Source: Sphaerimonospora sp050942215 (lineage in GTDB: Bacteria > Actinomycetota > Actinomycetes > Streptosporangiales > Streptosporangiaceae). From it: a stretch of 64,000 nt of DNA. Of this stretch, positions 9,086 through 17,000 are shown piece after piece; within the stretch, counting starts at the first letter, position 1, and every line of letters begins with the position of its first letter. The stretch covers positions 6,412,003 to 6,476,002 of the forward strand of contig NZ_CP192056.1 in the NCBI RefSeq assembly GCF_050942215.1. Reading direction: 5' to 3'. Position numbers and translations under genes: made by a program. Below the pieces are notes generated by a model. It was given only the letters and a program-made list of their open reading frames with translations. It ran no database searches and was not told where the DNA came from.

Positions 9086-9178
9086 CCCGGGCGGGAGCGC
9101 GGCCGTACGACCGGCTTCCCCATCACGGACGGCGAACTCCTCACCCGGCGGACGCCGTCCTCTCCTAAACTACATACC

Positions 9179-9475
9179 GTGATCTTTAAAATGATCGGTG
9201 AAGGCCGTCCCTATCCGGACCACGGCCTGTCGCACCGTGAGTGGGCGCGGATCCCGCCCCGCCAGATCCGGCTCGACATGCTGGTCACCACCAAGGCGGT
9301 GCTGGACCTCAACTCGCTGCTGGCCAAGGACTCGACGTTCTATGGAGACCTCTTCCCGCACGTCGTGCAGTGGCGGGGCGATCTCTACCTCGAGGACGGA
9401 CTCCATCGCGCCCTGCGGGCGGCCCTCCACCAGCGCTCCGTGCTGCACGCGCGGATCCTCGAACTGGAGAACTGA
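9179..9475 (+). CDS. Conserved actinobacterial protein of unknown function
   Basis: 98-residue protein. The C-terminal half (LDMLVTTKAVLDLNSLLAKD then LYLEDGLHRALRAAL) recalls the DGxHR substrate motif of ParB/sulfiredoxin-fold proteins, but the match is too short to assign function. Related proteins may carry toxin-antitoxin names in annotation pipelines; nothing here proves that role. The GTG at 9179 is preceded by TAAACT 7 nt upstream and no Shine-Dalgarno, suggesting a leaderless message; an ATG four codons in is the alternative start. A strong hairpin follows. Confidence 0.8.
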   Translation: MIFKMIGEGRPYPDHGLSHREWARIPPRQIRLDMLVTTKAVLDLNSLLAKDSTFYGDLFPHVVQWRGDLYLEDGLHRALRAALHQRSVLHARILELEN

Positions 9476-9557
9476 TCCGGCCCACGGCGGTCGGCCCCGG
9501 AGCGCTCGAAGCCGGAGCATCGGACCTCGAGTCGAGTGAAACCCCGAAGAAACGAGT

Positions 9558-9589
9558 GAAACCCCCGAACCCGTGGGTTCGAGGGTTTC
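9558..9589. terminator. Bidirectional terminator hairpin
   Basis: A 15-bp stem with one mismatch (GAAACCCCCGAACCC versus GGGTTCGAGGGTTTC) around a GT loop separates the convergent 98-aa gene and tRNA-Ser(CGA). It has T-containing exits on both strands. Confidence 0.8.
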
Positions 9590-9611
9590 CGATGCCCTGG
9601 GACATCACACA

Positions 9612-9699
9612 TGGCGGTGGAGGTGGGATTTGAACCCACGGTAGGTTGCCCTACACACGCTTTCGAGGCGTGCGCCCTCGGCCACTAGGCGACTCCACC
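9612..9699 (-). tRNA. tRNA-Ser (anticodon CGA), CCA encoded
   Basis: On the minus strand GGTGGAG pairs with CTCCACC; the anticodon loop CTCGAAA gives CGA; a long variable arm marks a class II tRNA; the T arm holds GGTTCAAATCC. The discriminator G is followed by an encoded CCA, unlike the first tRNA-Ser in this window. Confidence 0.96.
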
Positions 9700-9779
9700 G
9701 CGCAGCAGCTTACCGGACGAATGGCGATGTCCGCGCATCCGTTTTCCATTCATCTTCCGGCGCCCGCCCTCACGGCCGC

Positions 9780-10262
9780 TCAGCCGCGCCGGGCGGCGAA
9801 GAACTCCCCGAGCACGGCGGCGCACTCGCCGGCCAGCACGCCCATGACGACCTCGGGCCGGTGGTTGAGCCGGCGATCCCTGACGACGTCCCACAGCGAG
9901 CCCGCCGCGCCGCCCTTCTCGTCGGCCGCGCCGTACACCACGCGATCGACCCGGGCGAGCACGGCGGCGCCCGCGCACATCGTGCAGGGTTCGAGCGTCA
10001 CCACGAGCGTGCAGCCGGTGAGCCGCCACTCTCCGGTCGCCAGCGCCGCCTCGCGCAGGGCGAGCATCTCGGCGTGAGCCGTGGGGTCGCCGCTTCTCTC
10101 ACGGTCGTTGCCGGCGACGCACAGAATCTCGCCGCCCGGTCCCAGCACGACGGCGCCCACCGGCACCTCACCGCGCCGCCCGGCTCGTACGGCCTCGGCC
10201 AGCGCGAGCCGCATCGCCGGCTCGTAGCGTTCCGCCGGCCCCGCGTTCGGCCCCGCGTTCAC
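9780..10262 (-). CDS. tadA: tRNA-specific adenosine deaminase
   Basis: 160 residues; deaminates A34 of tRNA-Arg(ACG) to inosine. The zinc-dependent cytidine/adenosine deaminase motifs are intact: TAHAEM (His63, Glu65) and PCTMC (Cys93, Cys96). The C-terminal RRLNHRPEVVMGVLAGECAAVL segment is typical of TadA. Start is GTG at 10262, overlapping the stop of the preceding gene by 4 bp, so it is coupled to the tadA-associated genes. Length is normal. Confidence 0.95.
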   Translation of the reverse strand: MNAGPNAGPAERYEPAMRLALAEAVRAGRRGEVPVGAVVLGPGGEILCVAGNDRERSGDPTAHAEMLALREAALATGEWRLTGCTLVVTLEPCTMCAGAAVLARVDRVVYGAADEKGGAAGSLWDVVRDRRLNHRPEVVMGVLAGECAAVLGEFFAARRG

Positions 10263-10741
10263 CGCAGCCGGTCGAGCTCGTCGGCGAATCCGAGGCGTTC
10301 GGCGATGAGGGACAGGATGTCCGCGGGGAGGACGCCCTCCTCCATGCTGAGCTCCAGCAGTTCCTCGGCGCTCAGCGAGAAGTCGGTGAGCAGCTCGAGG
10401 TCGCCCACCGGGCGGATGCCGAGGTCGGGCGCGTCCGCGTCGACGGCGACCCCGGCGAGCTCACCGAGAAGTTCGCCGAGGGGGTCGCCCATCGCGGCGT
10501 GAGCGTCGGAGATGAACACACGGGGGTCCAAGGCGTCCTCATAGCGGACGATCGCGAACCACTCGTCCTCTACTTCGACGCACAGCAGGATCAGCTCGTC
10601 GCCGCTGAGCCTGAGTGTCTCCTGTGCCGCGTCGCCCAGGTCGTCGGCGATCTCGACCTCGCCGAGGTCGACCTCGACGCCGGTCCAGTGACCGCCCATC
10701 CTGGCGAAGGCCGCGGAGAAGAGGTTGGATCTCGAGGGCAT
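10259..10741 (-). CDS. tRNA adenosine deaminase-associated protein (copy 1)
   Basis: 160-residue acidic protein of the actinobacterial family found next to tadA; function unknown. Core blocks are VEVEDEWFAIVRYED, PRVFISDAHAAM and a C-terminal ILSLIAERLGFADEL. It overlaps tadA by 4 bp and follows a paralogue (10757-11254) after 15 bp. The two share the VF(I/L)SD, GDL and LGF blocks in the same order, pointing to tandem duplication. A role in TadA expression or tRNA binding is inference from context only. Confidence 0.85.
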   Translation of the reverse strand: MPSRSNLFSAAFARMGGHWTGVEVDLGEVEIADDLGDAAQETLRLSGDELILLCVEVEDEWFAIVRYEDALDPRVFISDAHAAMGDPLGELLGELAGVAVDADAPDLGIRPVGDLELLTDFSLSAEELLELSMEEGVLPADILSLIAERLGFADELDRLR

Positions 10742-10756
10742 TGCCGTCTCCCGAGG

Positions 10757-11254
10757 TCAGCCGACGGCGGCGTCGACGGCGCGTTCGAACGGGTGGGAGA
10801 ATCCGAGCCGTGCGGCGATGCTGGACAGCACCTCGTCCGGCAGCAGATCGAGGTCGCCGGACAGCGCCCCCAGCTCCATTTCGTCGAGCCCGAGGTCGGC
10901 GAAGATGGACAGATCTCCCGCCGGGTACACGCCGTCGAGATCCTCCTCGTCGGCCTCCGGCACGGGTACGTCGAGGTATTCGAGGACCTGGCGCGCGAGT
11001 GACCAATCCCACGCCGCCGTGATGTCCGAGAGGAAGACGCTCACCCGTTCACCGAAAACCCGTAACACCACAAAGAAGTCATCCCCTACCGCGACCATGC
11101 CAATCGTGGTGCCCATGCTCGGCGTCTGGCGGAGGGCTTGGACGAGTCCGCGCAGGTCGGAGGTGAGCGCCACCGGAAGCATCTCGGCCTCCCAATGGTC
11201 ATCCTCGCGGTAGACCACGATGGCGAAGTCAAGCGCGTCTTCGTCGTCTGTCAT
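10757..11254 (-). CDS. tRNA adenosine deaminase-associated protein (copy 2)
   Basis: 165-residue paralogue of the neighbouring gene. It shares VFLSDITAAW, YPAGDLSIFADLGLDEMEL and LSSIAARLGF with it. The start at 11254 (MTDDEDALDF) is chosen because GGTGGAG lies 6 nt upstream; upstream in-frame residues look non-family. It is the first gene of the three-gene minus-strand unit ending in tadA. The promoter must lie in the 140-bp gap shared with upp. Confidence 0.82.
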   Translation of the reverse strand: MTDDEDALDFAIVVYREDDHWEAEMLPVALTSDLRGLVQALRQTPSMGTTIGMVAVGDDFFVVLRVFGERVSVFLSDITAAWDWSLARQVLEYLDVPVPEADEEDLDGVYPAGDLSIFADLGLDEMELGALSGDLDLLPDEVLSSIAARLGFSHPFERAVDAAVG

Positions 11255-11395
11255 CGTCATCTCCACCGGCACCGTCCTCACATCACGCAATCGTCGCAGA
11301 CTCGACGTTCCGCCGCCCGCCGGTCACCCCAAATTGTGATCAAAAGAGTCAGGCGACGTCGAGGATCGGTCCAGGACACGGTAACTTTTCCTGCT

Positions 11396-12034
11396 ATGGA
11401 GACCCTTGTCGTCGATCATCCGCTCGTCGCACACAAGCTGACCACTCTCCGTGACGTGCGGACCGACTCGCCGACGTTCCGCCGGCTCGCCGACGAACTG
11501 GTCACGCTCCTCGCCTATGAGGCCACCCGTGACGTCCGCGTGACCGACGTCACCGTGGAAACCCCGCTCACCACCGCCCACGGTGTGCGACTGGCCCGTC
11601 CGGCGCCGCTCGTCGTGCCGATCCTGCGCGCCGGGCTCGGCATGCTCGACGGCATGACCCGCATCCTGCCCACGGCCGAGGTCGGCTTCCTGGGCATGAT
11701 CCGCGACGAGTCCACGTTGAAGGCCCAGACCTACGCCACCCGGCTGCCGGAGGATCTGTCCGGACGCCAGTGCTACGTGCTCGATCCGATGCTGGCCACC
11801 GGCGGCACACTGGCCGCGGCGGTCCGGTTCCTGTTCGACCGCGGAGCGCAGGACGTCACCGCCATCTGCCTCCTGGCCGCGCCCGAGGGGATCGCGCACA
11901 TGGACGAGGCCTTCCGGGACTCTGGAAAACCGATCCGCGTGGTGACCGCCGCTCTCGACGAGCGGCTCAACGAGCAGGGCTACATCGTGCCCGGGCTCGG
12001 CGACGCCGGAGACCGCCTCTACGGCGTGGTCTGA
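11396..12034 (+). CDS. upp: Uracil phosphoribosyltransferase
   Basis: 212 residues, normal length. Salvages uracil to UMP with PRPP. The PRPP-binding loop VLDPMLATGGTL (about 124-135) and the uracil-binding region ending YIVPGLGDAGDRLYG are intact; LVVPILRAGLGMLDG is the other family block. No Shine-Dalgarno lies before the ATG, and TAACTT (11382-11387) ends 8 nt upstream, so the message is probably leaderless. Divergent from the tadA cluster. Confidence 0.96.
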   Translation: METLVVDHPLVAHKLTTLRDVRTDSPTFRRLADELVTLLAYEATRDVRVTDVTVETPLTTAHGVRLARPAPLVVPILRAGLGMLDGMTRILPTAEVGFLGMIRDESTLKAQTYATRLPEDLSGRQCYVLDPMLATGGTLAAAVRFLFDRGAQDVTAICLLAAPEGIAHMDEAFRDSGKPIRVVTAALDERLNEQGYIVPGLGDAGDRLYGVV

Positions 12035-12485
12035 CCCGTACGGCCGATCGAGTCGCTCCGATCCGATCTCATGTCAGGGTGGCGAAGAACCGAGCCATCG
12101 AGTCGGCCGCGTCGACCATCGGGGTCCGATTCGGGGTGCCGTCTTGATCGGTACGGCTCGACCGGCGGAGGTTTGATCGAGGTCATCTGACCGGCTTGGT
12201 CCGATCTACCCCGGTAGCCATATTCCCCTGTCGTCTCGGCGACGACTCTCTGGTCGTGAATCCCCCGGTCACACCATCCGCAACTCGGTTACACTACGCG
12301 CTTATATGGGTACGTAGAGTTATGAAGACGTCTCTTCGTTTCCACGTGCCGTACGCCTGCCGGGTGTGTGTGTCGTGGTCGGCGGGGGTGCGGCGGACGG
12401 GGACGACGGCAGCGGTTGGTCATGGCTCGATGTTCGGCGGCTTCAACCGCTTTACCGAACCGGGCGGCTGGGTAATGTATAGGTC
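12035..12485. other. Intergenic region with no recognised gene
   Basis: 451 bp downstream of upp. It holds promoter-like TANNNT hexamers (TACACT near 12292 and TAATGT at 12473-12478). A 58-codon frame from ATG 12322 lacks a ribosome-binding site and recognisable features, so it is not called. Confidence 0.5.
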
Positions 12486-12662
12486 ATGGGAGTGGTGACG
12501 GCGGTGCAAGCCAAGAAGGTCCTCAAGTGGGGGGCCATCGTCCTGGTGGCTTTCTACCTGTTGACAAGGCCGACTGATGCGGCCCGGACGGTCCACGGAG
12601 CGCTCAACGGCATGGTCAACGCGGCCAACTCGATGGCTCAGTTCTTCGCCACCCTGACATGA
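12486..12662 (+). CDS. Small single-pass membrane protein
   Basis: 58 codons from ATG 12486; an in-frame GTG at 12495 with GGGAG upstream is the alternative start. The protein starts MGVVTAVQAKKVLKW, then has one hydrophobic span (GAIVLVAFYLLT) and an amphipathic C-terminal half. Its stop overlaps the start of the PH-domain gene by 4 bp (ATGA), which strongly supports translation. TAATGT ends 7 nt before the ATG, a leaderless arrangement. Function unknown; perhaps a partner of the PH-domain membrane protein. Confidence 0.7.
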   Translation: MGVVTAVQAKKVLKWGAIVLVAFYLLTRPTDAARTVHGALNGMVNAANSMAQFFATLT

Positions 12663-13189
12663 GACTCGTGACCCACGGGGACTCCGCCCCGTCGTCGGTC
12701 AACCGTTACCTCCTCCCCCACGAACACCAGGTCATCATGGTCAGGCGTCATCCTGCCGTGCTGCTCAGACCGGTCGCCGAGATCTTCGGTGGGCTGATCC
12801 TCGCGGGTCTGCTCAGCAAGTGGCTGGGCGACAGCGGTGCGGGCCAGGCCCTCGTCCTGGTCTGGTGGGCCTGGCTGCTGCTCCTCATCCGGTTCGTGTG
12901 GAAGGTCGCCGAGTGGTCGGTCGACTACTTCGTCGTGACCTCCTCCCGCATGCTCCTCACCACCGGTCTAATCACGCGCAAGGTCGCGATGATGCCCCTG
13001 AGCAAGGTCACCGACATGAGCTTCCAGCGCTCGCTCCTCGGCCGCATGCTCGGCTACGGCGAGTTCGTCATGGAGTCGGCCGGCCAGGATCAGGCGCTGC
13101 GTACCGTTACCTACATCCCCTACCCCGAGACCTTGTACCTCGAGGTCTGTCAGATGATCTTCCCCGGCAAGGACTCGGACGACGACTGA
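12659..13189 (+). CDS. Bacterial PH-domain (YdbS/DUF304-like) membrane protein
   Basis: 176 residues. Two hydrophobic segments near residues 38-75 (ILAGLL... and ALVLVWWAWLLLLIRFVW) are followed by a bPH2 domain with the pattern YFVVTSSRMLLTTGLITRKVAMMPLSKVTDMSFQRS and LGYGEFVMESAG. Such proteins sit at the cytoplasmic membrane; no enzymatic activity is known. It overlaps the upstream 58-residue gene by 4 bp and forms a two-gene unit with it. Confidence 0.88.
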   Translation: MRLVTHGDSAPSSVNRYLLPHEHQVIMVRRHPAVLLRPVAEIFGGLILAGLLSKWLGDSGAGQALVLVWWAWLLLLIRFVWKVAEWSVDYFVVTSSRMLLTTGLITRKVAMMPLSKVTDMSFQRSLLGRMLGYGEFVMESAGQDQALRTVTYIPYPETLYLEVCQMIFPGKDSDDD

Positions 13190-13325
13190 TCCCCGTCGCG
13201 TCCATCCACTCACATCGACCGTGATCGAACCTTCACCTGGCGATTCTTGGTTGAGGGTTACACGATTCGGCGGCTTCATGCCATTATGGCCCCATCATTG
13301 ACCATCCCCCGCCCTGAGAGATCAG

Positions 13326-14657
13326 ATGCCGAGTCAGGGAACCATTGGTGACCGCGTCCGCGGATTGCGGTTGAGCAGGCGAATGTCCCAGGCCCAATTG
13401 GCCGGGCCCGACCTGTCGGACAGCTACGTCTCCCTCATCGAGTCCGGAAAGCGGACGCCCACTCCAGTCGTTGCGCGACTCCTCGCCGAGCGGCTCGGTT
13501 GCACCACTGAGTTCCTGCTCCACGGCATCGAGCCACGGCAGCGCATAGACACAGAGCTCGGCCTCCGACATGCCGAGCTCGAGCTTTATCACGGCGACCC
13601 CGCCACCGCCGCCGATCGCTTCGGCGACATCGTGAAGGCGGCGGGAGAGGACAACGCCGTGCTCGCCGCGCACGCACGCGTCGGTGTGGCCCGCGCACTC
13701 GAGGCGCAGGGAGACATCGGGCCTGCGGTCGAGGCATACGAACGGCTCCGCCGGGAGGCGGCGGCGCATCCCGAGCGCCTCGCCGACCTTCCCCTGGTGG
13801 TCTCGCTGTGCCGGTGCTACCAGCGGGCCGGCGACCGGCTGCGTGCCCAGGATCTGGGCGTCCACGCCCTCGACCAGGCCGACCGGCTCGGCATCACCGA
13901 GGGCGATCTCGCCGTGGAGTTGGCCCTCGCCCTGGTCGAGACCGAGACCGGCCTGCCGTACGTCGAGCGCGTGCTCGCGGCGACAGGGGTGCCCGAGACG
14001 GCCGTCGATCAGTCCTCCGAGGTGCTCGCCCTCTGGCAGGCCAGTGTGGCCGCCGCCGAGGGAGAGGACTCCGCGCTGGCCGTCCGCCTCGCGGAGGACG
14101 CCCTGTCGGCGGGGCGGACCGCCCGGATCGCGGTGCGCCGTGCGCGGATCGCCATGCACTGGGCGCGGATCACCGCCGACGTGGAAGACGCCGATTTGGA
14201 CCGAGCCAACAACCTCGCGGCGTCGGCGGCCGATGTTTTCTCCGCGTTTCCCGGCGAACGGGCCGAGCACGCGCGCAGCCTCGTCGTGCTGAGTCATGTG
14301 CGCCTTCGCGGTGGCGACACGGAATCCGCAGTGAATCTCGCCGAACAGGCACTGGATCTGCTGGTCTCCATCCGTGGGACGACTGCCGCCACCGCGCATC
14401 TCGTGCTCGCCGAAGTCGCGTTGTCACGCTCCCACGACGCGGCTCCGGCACTGCGACGTGCCAGGGAGCTGCTCGACGGCGACGCGACCGCCCCCAGCAG
14501 GGAGACCGCGCAGGCCTGGCGCAGGCTCGGCGACCTGTGGGGACAGGCCGGTGACGTCGACCAGCAGGCCGGGGCATATCGTAGGGCCCTGGAAGCCGTG
14601 GGAATTCGTGTCCACATACCGGGCTCCACCACCTCTTCGGCGATGCTGATCGGATGA
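13326..14657 (+). CDS. XRE-family regulator with TPR-like repeats
   Basis: 443 residues. The N-terminal helix-turn-helix (IGDRVRGLRLSRRMSQAQLAGPDLSDSYVSLIESGKRTPTP, about 6-50) is followed by a long run of TPR-like helical repeats to the C-terminus. This layout is common in actinobacterial regulators that respond to peptides or protein partners. Targets are unknown. A terminator hairpin lies right at its stop, so it is transcribed alone. Confidence 0.88.
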   Translation: MPSQGTIGDRVRGLRLSRRMSQAQLAGPDLSDSYVSLIESGKRTPTPVVARLLAERLGCTTEFLLHGIEPRQRIDTELGLRHAELELYHGDPATAADRFGDIVKAAGEDNAVLAAHARVGVARALEAQGDIGPAVEAYERLRREAAAHPERLADLPLVVSLCRCYQRAGDRLRAQDLGVHALDQADRLGITEGDLAVELALALVETETGLPYVERVLAATGVPETAVDQSSEVLALWQASVAAAEGEDSALAVRLAEDALSAGRTARIAVRRARIAMHWARITADVEDADLDRANNLAASAADVFSAFPGERAEHARSLVVLSHVRLRGGDTESAVNLAEQALDLLVSIRGTTAATAHLVLAEVALSRSHDAAPALRRARELLDGDATAPSRETAQAWRRLGDLWGQAGDVDQQAGAYRRALEAVGIRVHIPGSTTSSAMLIG

Positions 14658-14692
14658 GCCTCCCGGGGGCCCCGGCGTTGGTCTGGAGGCTC
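14656..14692 (+). terminator. Terminator after XRE-TPR gene
   Basis: GAGCCTCC (14656-14663) pairs with GGAGGCTC (14685-14692); an inner GGGGGCCCC can extend the structure. It starts at the stop codon of the regulator. Confidence 0.65.
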
Positions 14693-14701
14693 TGGAATAA
14701 T

Positions 14702-14737
14702 TAGGGTAGACCGGTCATTCCATCATGGGATGACCGG
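14702..14737 (+). promoter_or_regulatory. Promoter -10 and palindromic operator of the FadR-type gene
   Basis: A TAGGGT -10-like hexamer (14702-14707) is followed by a 27-bp palindrome at 14711-14737: CCGGTCATTCCAT, a central C, then ATGGGATGACCGG, with one mismatch between arms. It overlaps the likely transcription start and lies 19 bp before the start codon, so autorepression by the FadR-type regulator is the simplest reading. Confidence 0.7.
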
Positions 14738-14756
14738 CACCCGAAGGAGGCTGAGT

Positions 14757-15452
14757 GTGAGTCTGCGGACGGCGCAGCGGGCGTCTCTCGTGGACCAGGT
14801 GATCGACCAGCTCAAGGAGCAGATCACCTCTGGTTCATGGCGGATGCATGCCAAGATCCCCACTGAGACGGTTCTCGCCGAGCAGCTCGGGGTCGGCCGC
14901 AACACCGTGCGCGAGGCGGTGCGGGCGCTGACCCATGCGGGGCTGCTGGAGTGCCGCCAGGGGGACGGAACCTACGTCCGGGCGACGAGCGAGCTGTCAG
15001 GCGCGATGGCTCGGCGGCTGCAAGCCGCCGAGCAGTTGGAGATCCTCGAGGTTCGGCGCGCGCTCGAAGTCGAGGCGGCGCGTCTCGCCGCCACCCGGCG
15101 CACCGACGAGGACGTGACCGCCATCGAGATCGCCCTGGGTGAGCGGGAGAAGGCCTGGGCGAACGGCGACCCCGAGAAGTTCGTCGAGGCGGATCTGGCG
15201 TTCCACGTGGCAGTCGTGGAGGCGACGCACAACAACGTCCTGATCGATCTTTACACCGACTTCTCGGCCGCACTTCGCGCGAGCATCGCGGCCGCGGGCG
15301 GTTCGCTGGAGCAGAACTACATCCCCCACGACTCCATCGTGCGGGCCATCGCCGCCGGGGATGCCGCAGCAGCGGAACGGGCCGGCCACGCGTGCATGGA
15401 GCACATCCTGATCGCGCTGACCGACACGCAGAGCCTGACCGCCTCCGCCTGA
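14757..15452 (+). CDS. GntR/FadR-family transcriptional regulator (FCD domain)
   Basis: 231 residues. The winged-helix domain has the GntR signature (VDQVIDQLKEQI, then IPTETVLAEQLGVGRNTVREAVRALTHAGLLE), followed by an all-helical FCD ligand domain with metal-binding candidates in EADLAFHVAVVEATHN and GHACMEHI. The GTG at 14757 has AGGAGG 6 nt upstream and is preferred to an ATG nine codons earlier that lies inside the operator palindrome. The ligand is unknown; many FCD regulators sense organic acids. A hairpin repeat about 110 bp downstream probably ends the transcript. Confidence 0.9.
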   Translation: MSLRTAQRASLVDQVIDQLKEQITSGSWRMHAKIPTETVLAEQLGVGRNTVREAVRALTHAGLLECRQGDGTYVRATSELSGAMARRLQAAEQLEILEVRRALEVEAARLAATRRTDEDVTAIEIALGEREKAWANGDPEKFVEADLAFHVAVVEATHNNVLIDLYTDFSAALRASIAAAGGSLEQNYIPHDSIVRAIAAGDAAAAERAGHACMEHILIALTDTQSLTASA

Positions 15453-15526
15453 ACCTCCCGATCCCCATCCGAACGACCGTCTCGCAGGCGCGGAACCCCA
15501 GAGAGGCCGGTCAGTCACTGCTGAGA

Positions 15527-15622
15527 CCGGTCGCTGCGCCGGGAGGAAGCTCCGGTCCGCTGCGAAGCCCGCTGGTGCGGGCTTTCGCATGCGGTCCTCG
15601 CTCCCTCCCACTCCGCTCCCTC
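15527..15622 (-). repeat. Copy C of the hairpin/GGAGC dispersed repeat
   Basis: Read on the minus strand this matches the two parA-parB copies near 58.6 and 59.0 kb almost throughout: GGGAGGGAGCGAGGACCGCA, a hairpin built on AGCGGGCTTCGC, then AGCGGACCGGAGCTTCCTCC and CGGCGCAGCGACCGG. A short GGAGC-rich tract precedes it, as in copy B. The hairpin stem sequence differs between copies while pairing is kept. Confidence 0.85.
15562..15588 (+). terminator. Hairpin inside repeat copy C
   Basis: GCGAAGCCCGC, loop TGGT, then GCGGGCTTTCGC gives a stem of about 11 bp. It lies about 110 bp after the FadR-type stop and can end transcription from either side. Confidence 0.65.
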
Positions 15623-15809
15623 GATTCCGGCCCTGAGCCGACCGCGAAACTCACGGGCGCCGTCCGGGCGACCGGCAGCCATCTGGCGTGTTGAAAAAGT
15701 GCTGCCCGTCGCGATCAAGGCCCAGACGGATGCCTCGCAAGGCGGAGGAGAGCCCACAGCGGGAGCCATGGGTGAAGACGAGAACGCGGTGAGGCGCCGT
15801 CCGGGCGGC

Positions 15810-16898
15810 CTAGGTGAGCCGGAGGGACATCACCAGGTAGCGGAAGCCGGAATCGCCCTCGCCTGTGATCAGGGCGGGGCGGGTCGGCGAGTCCATGTAC
15901 AGCCGTACGCGTTCGGTCTCGACTCCGTTCAGTCCGTCCAGCAGGTAGTGCGGCTGGAAGGCGATCTGGATGTCGTCCCCCGCCAGTTCGGCCTCGATGA
16001 TCTCGGTTCCCCGGCCGATCTCCGCGCCGCCCGCCTGGATCCGCACGTGGTCCTGGGCGAACGCGAGCCGTACGGCCGTGTTGCGCTCGGCGACCAGCGC
16101 CACCCGCTTGACGGCCTCGACGAACGGGGCGACGGCCAGGTCGGCGTGGATCGCCCACTGCTGTGAGAGCCGCGACCGGTAGTCGATGAACTGCTCGTCG
16201 AGCAGCCTGACCGTTGTGGTGCGGCCATGGCTGGAGAAACCGGCGATGTTCTCGCCCAGCCCGATCGACACCTCGCCGCCGCGCAGTGCGCGTGCCACCT
16301 CGACCAGGACCCGTGCGGGCACCACCACGCCGTGCCGTTCGTCCTGTCGCTCGGGATGCCACAGGAAGTCCTCGGCGGCGATCCGATAGCGATCGGTGGC
16401 GGCCATCGTGACCTGGACGCCGTCGATGTCGACGCGGATGCCGGTGAGCATCGGCAGCGTCTCGTCCCGGCTCGCCGCAGCGGCCACGTGCCCCACAGCG
16501 GCAGCGAAGACGCCTCCACCCACCGCGCCGATCTTGGGGGGCATGAGCGGCAGGTTCGGGAAGTCCTCGTCCGGCAGCGTGAGCAGGCTGTACTCCAGGC
16601 TGCCGCAGCGCAGCACGGCCTCGGCACCGCTTCTGGCGATCTCGACAGGGCGGTCCGGCAGGCTCTTGGTGATCTCGACCAGCACCCGGCCCGGGATCAG
16701 CACGCGGCCGGGCTCGGCGACGTCGGCGTCGATCTGGGCACGGGCCGAGACATCGTAGTCGAAGGCCGAGACGTACAGGTCATCGGCGGCCTCGATCAGC
16801 AGTCCGGACAGCACCGGCAGGGCGGGCCTGCCCGGCAGCACACGGGCGGTCCAGGCCACGGCCTCGGCGAGCACGCTGCTGTTCACCTGGAATTTCAC
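15810..16898 (-). CDS. DNA polymerase III beta-clamp paralogue
   Basis: 362-residue sliding-clamp-like protein with all three clamp domains. It starts MKFQVNSSVLAEAVAWTARVLPGRPALPVLSGLLIEA, the actinobacterial DnaN opening, and ends YLVMSLRLT where DnaN proteins end in a PMRL-type sequence. Start is GTG with AGGAGG upstream. The housekeeping dnaN is expected next to dnaA, beyond the right edge, so this would be a second clamp. It could be a diverged clamp for specialised repair or a non-replicative paralogue; no polymerase gene adjoins it. Confidence 0.88.
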   Translation of the reverse strand: MKFQVNSSVLAEAVAWTARVLPGRPALPVLSGLLIEAADDLYVSAFDYDVSARAQIDADVAEPGRVLIPGRVLVEITKSLPDRPVEIARSGAEAVLRCGSLEYSLLTLPDEDFPNLPLMPPKIGAVGGGVFAAAVGHVAAAASRDETLPMLTGIRVDIDGVQVTMAATDRYRIAAEDFLWHPERQDERHGVVVPARVLVEVARALRGGEVSIGLGENIAGFSSHGRTTTVRLLDEQFIDYRSRLSQQWAIHADLAVAPFVEAVKRVALVAERNTAVRLAFAQDHVRIQAGGAEIGRGTEIIEAELAGDDIQIAFQPHYLLDGLNGVETERVRLYMDSPTRPALITGEGDSGFRYLVMSLRLT

Positions 16899-17000
16899 CC
16901 TGACCTCCTGCTCTCCCGCGCCACGTCTCGCTGCAACGGTAGCCCGCCGGGCCGACAGAAATGACCGGCGCGGGGGAAGACGGCCGTCCCGCCCCCGGAA

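Larger units (their letters stand above)
15453..15809. other. Intergenic region between convergent genes
   Basis: 357 bp between the FadR-type gene and the dnaN-like gene. It contains one inverted copy of the repeat found between parA and parB (15527-15622), including a terminator-like hairpin. No gene is recognised in the rest. Confidence 0.6.

Noticed and set aside
6544..9168. 874-codon open frame on the plus strand
   Set aside because: Covers antisense of pmt and an out-of-frame part of the zinc peptidase gene; no motif.
5579..9699. Genomic island between tRNA-Ser genes
   Set aside because: No integrase, no direct-repeat attachment sites, and ordinary composition.
12196..12498. 100-codon frame before the 58-aa gene
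   Set aside because: No ribosome-binding site, poor codon bias and no recognisable features.
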